From: Adineta vaga
Lineage: Eukaryota; Rotifera
Assembly (NCBI GenBank): GCA_021613535.1
Contig: CP075494.1
Coordinates: 2,232,001-2,296,000, forward strand
Length of the DNA stretch: 64,000 nucleotides
Direction: 5' to 3'
Shown: in pieces, positions 60,132-64,000 of the stretch
Position numbering within the stretch: position 1 is the first letter of the stretch
Layout: each line of letters begins with the position of its first letter
The notes under the pieces: model-generated
Database searches by the model: none
What the model was told of the DNA's origin: nothing
What the model saw: the letters and a program-made list of their open reading frames with translations, nothing else
Translations under genes and position numbers: made by a program

Positions 60132-60183
60132 GGCGTAGGTGAGGATATCACTTCTTCGCGCTAACACTCACCCACACCCATCC
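60132..60183 (-). repeat. G-rich element 13 (full, minus orientation)
   Basis: On the minus strand it reads GGGTGTGGGTGAG, TGTTAGCGCGAAGAAGTGAT, then ATCCTCACCTACGCC. The core is shared with 59893-59957, in the opposite direction, 175 bp away. Confidence 0.75.
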
Positions 60184-60482
60184 TTTTCCATTCGATCGAT
60201 GAAAAATTTGAAGGAACTGAAAATGTTAGGTGTGATAATTTCAATAATTTTATACATAAATTATTAGCCCGATTCAAATAATTTATACTTGAACTCGTAA
60301 CGTCGGTTACAGCGATGTCTATTGCATACTATAGTGAACTCGAAGAGCATAGTGGCTATAACGTTAGGAATCAATAGAATATAAATAGAATTCATATAAA
60401 AATATAGAAAAATGACATTATTGACTTATTTTTATTCCTATTACATCCAAAAAGAAGTATAAAATAAACATCTTTTATGTTC

Positions 60483-61731
60483 TTATTCAACAGCAGAAGC
60501 TGTTTCATCACCTGGTGGTCCACCTGCCATCATCATTTTAAATAAATTAGCTACTTTTTCTGCCGAATCACCCTCTGAAATGAATAAATCAAGATTCGAT
60601 GCGGATTCACGAGCAAAGCCAGACGCACGCGAAAACATTTTTTGTTCATATTCATGAATTGCCTTTGTCAGTTCACCCGATTCAGTGATAGCTAGAGCTA
60701 ACTCTGTCGCATCTAGCATAGCTAAATTAACACCTTCACCTGCAAATGGTGACATGAGATGAGCAGCATCGCCCAATAATGTTACTCCAGGCTTCGTTTC
60801 CCATTGATGATCAACAGGTAATACATATAGAAGTCGTGGAATGAAATTATCGTCACATAAACGTACAAAATCAAGTAACTTTTCATTCCAGTCGGAAAAT
60901 AATTGAAGGGAATAAGTACGAGCTTGTTCTGTTTGATTAAAATCAACGCCTGATTCGGTAATCCAATTTTCTGGCGCACGAAAAGTAATGTAGACGCGAA
61001 TAATATTATTTCCATTGCGCTGTGCAAGGAGGCCTTTATTATCTGATAGAGCATTTAGAGTGCCACGACCAACTAATTTACTGATCTCTGGATGACGGTC
61101 ATGGACTTTGGAGAAGCTCACTTCTACCATTGAAACACCGCTATAAGTCGGCTTAGCATCTGATACAAGCGGACGAACTCGCGACCTAAACACATTTGTT
61201 ATACCTAATATTGTCAATAAAAATCGCTACTAATAAAACTTACCAAGCACCATCGGCACCGACGACTAAATCAACAGTTTCCGTTGCACCATTGCGAAAA
61301 ATAAGTTTATGTTGACCATTGCCAAGTGATTCTACACTTTCTAAACAATGATCCTGTCGAATAGTGTTTGGTTTTATTGAATCGAGAAGTAATTGACGTA
61401 GATCACCTCGGTCGATTTCAGGCCGATCAAACTTATCATCATTTACTACTTCGTCGTAATGAACTACACCATACTTATCAATAATGCGTAGATCTTCTCC
61501 TTCAGGACGACACAACTCTTTAAACTTGTCAAATAATTCTGCTGTTTGAAGAGCATATAGTCCCGATTCAGTATGTAAATCTAAACTTCCACCTTGCGAT
61601 CGAGCATTGACAGAATTTTCCCGTTCATAAACTTCCACTTCAACACCTTTAAGTTGAAGAATGCGTGCTAATGTAAGACCACCTGGCCCAGCTCCTATAA
61701 TTGCAACACGTCCTAATTGATTTGTTGTCAT
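60483..61731 (-). CDS. FAD-dependent monooxygenase (TetX-like, PF01494 type)
   Basis: Two exons on the minus strand, 61731-61244 and 61185-60483, join over a 58-bp intron inside the motif GADGAW to give 396 residues, a normal length. Motifs: FAD-binding GAGPGGLTLAR near the N-terminus; DRGDLRQLL; GADGAW(S)RVRPLVSD; and LLGDAAHLMSPFAGEGVNLA (the GD motif that contacts FAD ribityl). These enzymes hydroxylate aromatic or polycyclic substrates with NAD(P)H and O2; TetX relatives act on tetracyclines, but the substrate here is unknown. Similarity is closest, from memory, to bacterial and fungal proteins, so horizontal gain followed by intron gain is plausible. Base composition is a little richer in GC than the neighbours. 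ATG 61731 was chosen because it directly precedes TTNQLGRVAIIGAG. Confidence 0.85.
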
Positions 61732-62596
61732 TCTCGAAAACAAACAGATTTATTATGAATTAATCAATCTAAATTGAATTAATAATGGCACAAATATATG
61801 ATGCATTTTAATTTATAACTTAAATAAAATTGTGTTCTTTTTCTTACCTGAATAGAAGTAAATATGCTTCTTTACTGATTCTGAAGGCAATATATATATA
61901 TATATAGCTCAAGCACATGTGAAAGATTCTTTTTTCTTTTCTGTTTTTCACCTTTTTTCTTATTCATGAAGTCTTTTATATACCACAGAATTTTTCTCGT
62001 AAGCCGTAACTTACATAACTGACGTACTTTACTGCCGTTTCGTTCGGTGCCGATGCATAATAATTGCTATGTATTTTATATATATTGAAAATTAAAAAAA
62101 TGACCTTTTTAAACGCATTTTTCTCTTTTTAATATTTTATATTAAATAAAAGAAATCATTTCAAACTTAATTCTCTTTCAATGATAGAGAGTAAAATGTT
62201 GTTTATCATTATGCTATCAATCATAAGTCGAATAATAGGTAATAAAGATTGATTTCGATTTTGATTTTTTTTTCTATTACAAGTTTTAGCAATTTTATAC
62301 AATTTACCAAAATTTGGGTGTGGGTGTGGGTGTGGTTATGAAGAACAGAGAGATACATCCACACCATCAAGATGCTGCTGAAGTCTCATGAAGTGTTTCG
62401 AAAGTTTTGAAGCCTACTAAGTATTCAAGTTCACTGTTTCTTTCTTGATCTGCCCTGAATCGTACCTACCTAAGTCTTTGATCTAGTCTAGTTTGAGCTT
62501 ACCCAGGCTTAATAGCCCCGCCGCCTATGACCCACACAATACGCTACACATGCAAAATGTTCAGAGTTTTATTCGAAAAAAAATCATTTGCCAAAT
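61732..62596. other. Intergenic; AT microsatellite and G-rich element
   Basis: Contains an AT dinucleotide run (61890-61906) and a G-rich element at 62315-62368. The 96-residue plus frame at 62493 is mostly the antisense of the next gene and is rejected. Confidence 0.45.
62315..62368 (+). repeat. G-rich palindromic element 14
   Basis: TGGGTGTGGGTGTGGGTGTG, then GTTATGAAGAACAGAGAGAT and ACATCCACACCATC. It contains three GGG runs plus a GG, so a G-quadruplex is possible. Confidence 0.65.
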
Positions 62597-64000
62597 TCAT
62601 ACATCATCATCATCATTGTTGTCACTCAGTTTGATCTTTTTATTAACATGTTTATATTCTTTCGATTGGATGATACTTTTGCCAAGCCAGATGTTAATTG
62701 AAGATTTCTCTCGCCTGCATATCGAACCTTTTCTGTATTTTGAAAGCCATTCGAAAATGGTGTCTATGTCTGATGGACAATAGAAGTTGAATGTAATACT
62801 TGATAAATGAGGAAGTCGTTTAAGAACAAGTTTCATTTCATCCACATGCTTAATTGATGTTCTCAAGTGTTTGACATGAGAAGGAACCATACAACAAATA
62901 TTATCAGCAGTCCAAATGTTGTACATATTAGAATCGTAACTGATATCTAGCGATATTAAAGAAGGTGTTCTTTGGAGAAAATTGGCGATACTGGCTCGTG
63001 TATTCCGTCTTGTTTTATAAACCGTTCGACCTGTGAATTTTATTTGAACAATTGTTGACAGATCGACTAGTGTCGAAACAGTTAGAATCCAATTTGATGG
63101 TAAATTGTCCTTGAAATTAATTTCCAGTTTTTTTACTTTGCGACATGAAGGATAATTTGTTGTTTCATTCTACAAATGAAGTTTATTAAATGTTACATAA
63201 CATATCGATTTCCATCTAGTGGCTACATGCGATATGTCAAAAAAGGGTGAGTGTAGGTGGGTTTCTCTGCGATATTGGGACCCACACCCTTATACTCACA
63301 TTTTCCTGTATTAATCGTTCAGTGTCTGAGAAAATTAATTTCAATGTAGTCATACGACTATTCTGGATGCACCATTGTCAATCGATTGAGACATAGTAAA
63401 GAGACATATTTTGTCTGTATTCAAGTCATAGATTAGAGAAGATGCAAAAAGTGGAATTGGATAGAGTTTGATGACATCACTTGAATGTTCACAAGTGACA
63501 AATCGTTTGTTTTGTTCGAGCCAGAATGGTGTTCGATATGATGTGATAAGTGATTGAATGTCAGAAAGATCATGTGGAACATATCTTGTTATGCACAAGA
63601 AAAACTCGAAATTGATCAATAACGGAAGATTTGTTTGAATACAGTTTTCCAACCGATTACCATCGACAAACTTTTCATCTATCATCAATCTCATATGAGT
63701 TAATGAAGGCAATAGAGAAAGAAATAGTTCGAAATCGTCAAAATCTAATGTCAGATTTTCTATGGTTAATGAAATAACTTGCCGAAAAAGTGTAGACATG
63801 CATGGTAAACTATTCTGCGCATTAAATCCACCATAGAGCTTGCCTATAACTAGTGTACGTAGGTGGGATAAACAAACAAGAATTTTGCATATTTCAACAG
63901 GAGTTACAGGAGTTTGAATTTTTAGTTGTTGAATGTTTGATTGTTTAGGCCAAACCATTTTTTCTAATTCACACCATTGAAATTCAAGTAATTCGAGTTT
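62597..64000 (-). pseudogene. F-box/LRR-like gene, partial, one frameshift
   Basis: Minus strand, entering from beyond the window (open to 64000). The first part (64000 to about 63373) is leucine-rich: LRTLVIGKLYGG, VISLTIENLTLDFDDFELFL, PSLTHMRLM. A one-base frame change near 63370 is needed to continue into MTTLKLIFSDTERLIQEN. A 130-bp intron (63170-63299) then leads to the last exon 63169-62597 (KKLEINFKDNLPSNWI, LVLKRLPHLSSITFNF). The sequence is typical of the bdelloid F-box/LRR-like family, though the F-box itself would lie outside the window. The intron is more than twice the usual length and contains a G-rich palindromic element covering the splice donor. Confidence 0.6.
63245..63299 (-). 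repeat. G-rich palindromic element 15, inside an intron
   Basis: On the plus strand GGGTGAGTGTAGGTGGGTTT, then CTCTGCGATATTGG and GACCCACACCCTTATACTCA. Read with the gene, its first bases GTGAGT are the splice donor. Confidence 0.7.

Larger units (their letters stand above)
59566..60482. other. Intergenic with two opposed G-rich elements
   Basis: About 900 bp between two minus-strand genes. It holds elements at 59893-59957 and 60132-60183 in opposite orientation. No gene seen. Confidence 0.5.

Noticed and set aside
62493-62783. 96-residue plus-strand frame
   Set aside because: It is antisense to the last exon of the F-box/LRR-like gene and has no motif.
1-64000. CRISPR arrays, bacterial operons, ribosome binding sites
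   Set aside because: The DNA is eukaryotic with spliceosomal introns. The regular repeats present are coding TPR units.
1-64000. tRNA or rRNA genes
   Set aside because: No cloverleaf with recognisable A and B boxes or rRNA core was noticed by eye; a tRNAscan run would settle it.

Overview
This is eukaryotic DNA, AT-rich, with many very short introns (about 46-65 bp, GT...AG). The gene content points to a bdelloid rotifer: ADP-ribosyltransferase genes with kinesin-light-chain-type TPRs, LDLa/EGF/7TM receptors, NHL-repeat proteins, F-box/LRR-like genes, a DEG/ENaC channel, a TetX-like FAD monooxygenase, and short TGTGGG-type repeats that match the bdelloid telomere unit as I recall it. The assignment is inference; no marker gene was compared.

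Layout. 1-1192: 3' end of a PDZ-domain gene. 1825-3494: DEG/ENaC sodium channel, three exons. 4879-7273: two tandem rhodopsin-like GPCR genes (minus) that share a near-identical central block. 8064-10866: secreted glycosidase-like protein (minus). 10930-12467: intergenic, with four G-rich palindromic elements. 12468-14204: broken F-box/LRR-like gene.

14828-24725 (copy A) and 34161-42905 (copy B) are a direct segmental duplication of about 9 kb. Each copy carries NHL sequence, an AlkB-like dioxygenase with C-terminal membrane segments (minus), an ART-TPR gene (plus) and an F-box gene (plus). Copy A has a 1059-bp CACTA-like element that B lacks, a 292-bp deletion, three more TPR units and a frameshifted F-box gene. 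Between the copies lie a 2115-aa NACHT (STAND) protein and the decayed REJ/NHL gene that runs into copy B.

43424-47866: decayed LDLa/EGF/7TM receptor. 47964-49085: GPCR with one frameshift, next to a 163-bp hAT-type MITE. 49834-52666: a third ART protein. 53598-58164: 11-exon full ABC transporter with a nonsense codon at the first Q-loop. 58483-59565: secreted NHL protein. 60483-61731: FAD monooxygenase. 62597-64000: F-box/LRR-like gene running off the window.

The most unusual signal is a family of about 16 short (40-65 bp) elements with a TGTGGG-rich arm and usually a complementary CCCACA arm. They are scattered through intergenic DNA and one intron; one abuts a duplication breakpoint. Several genes are broken by one or two bases, so either pseudogenes are common here or the assembly carries indel errors.
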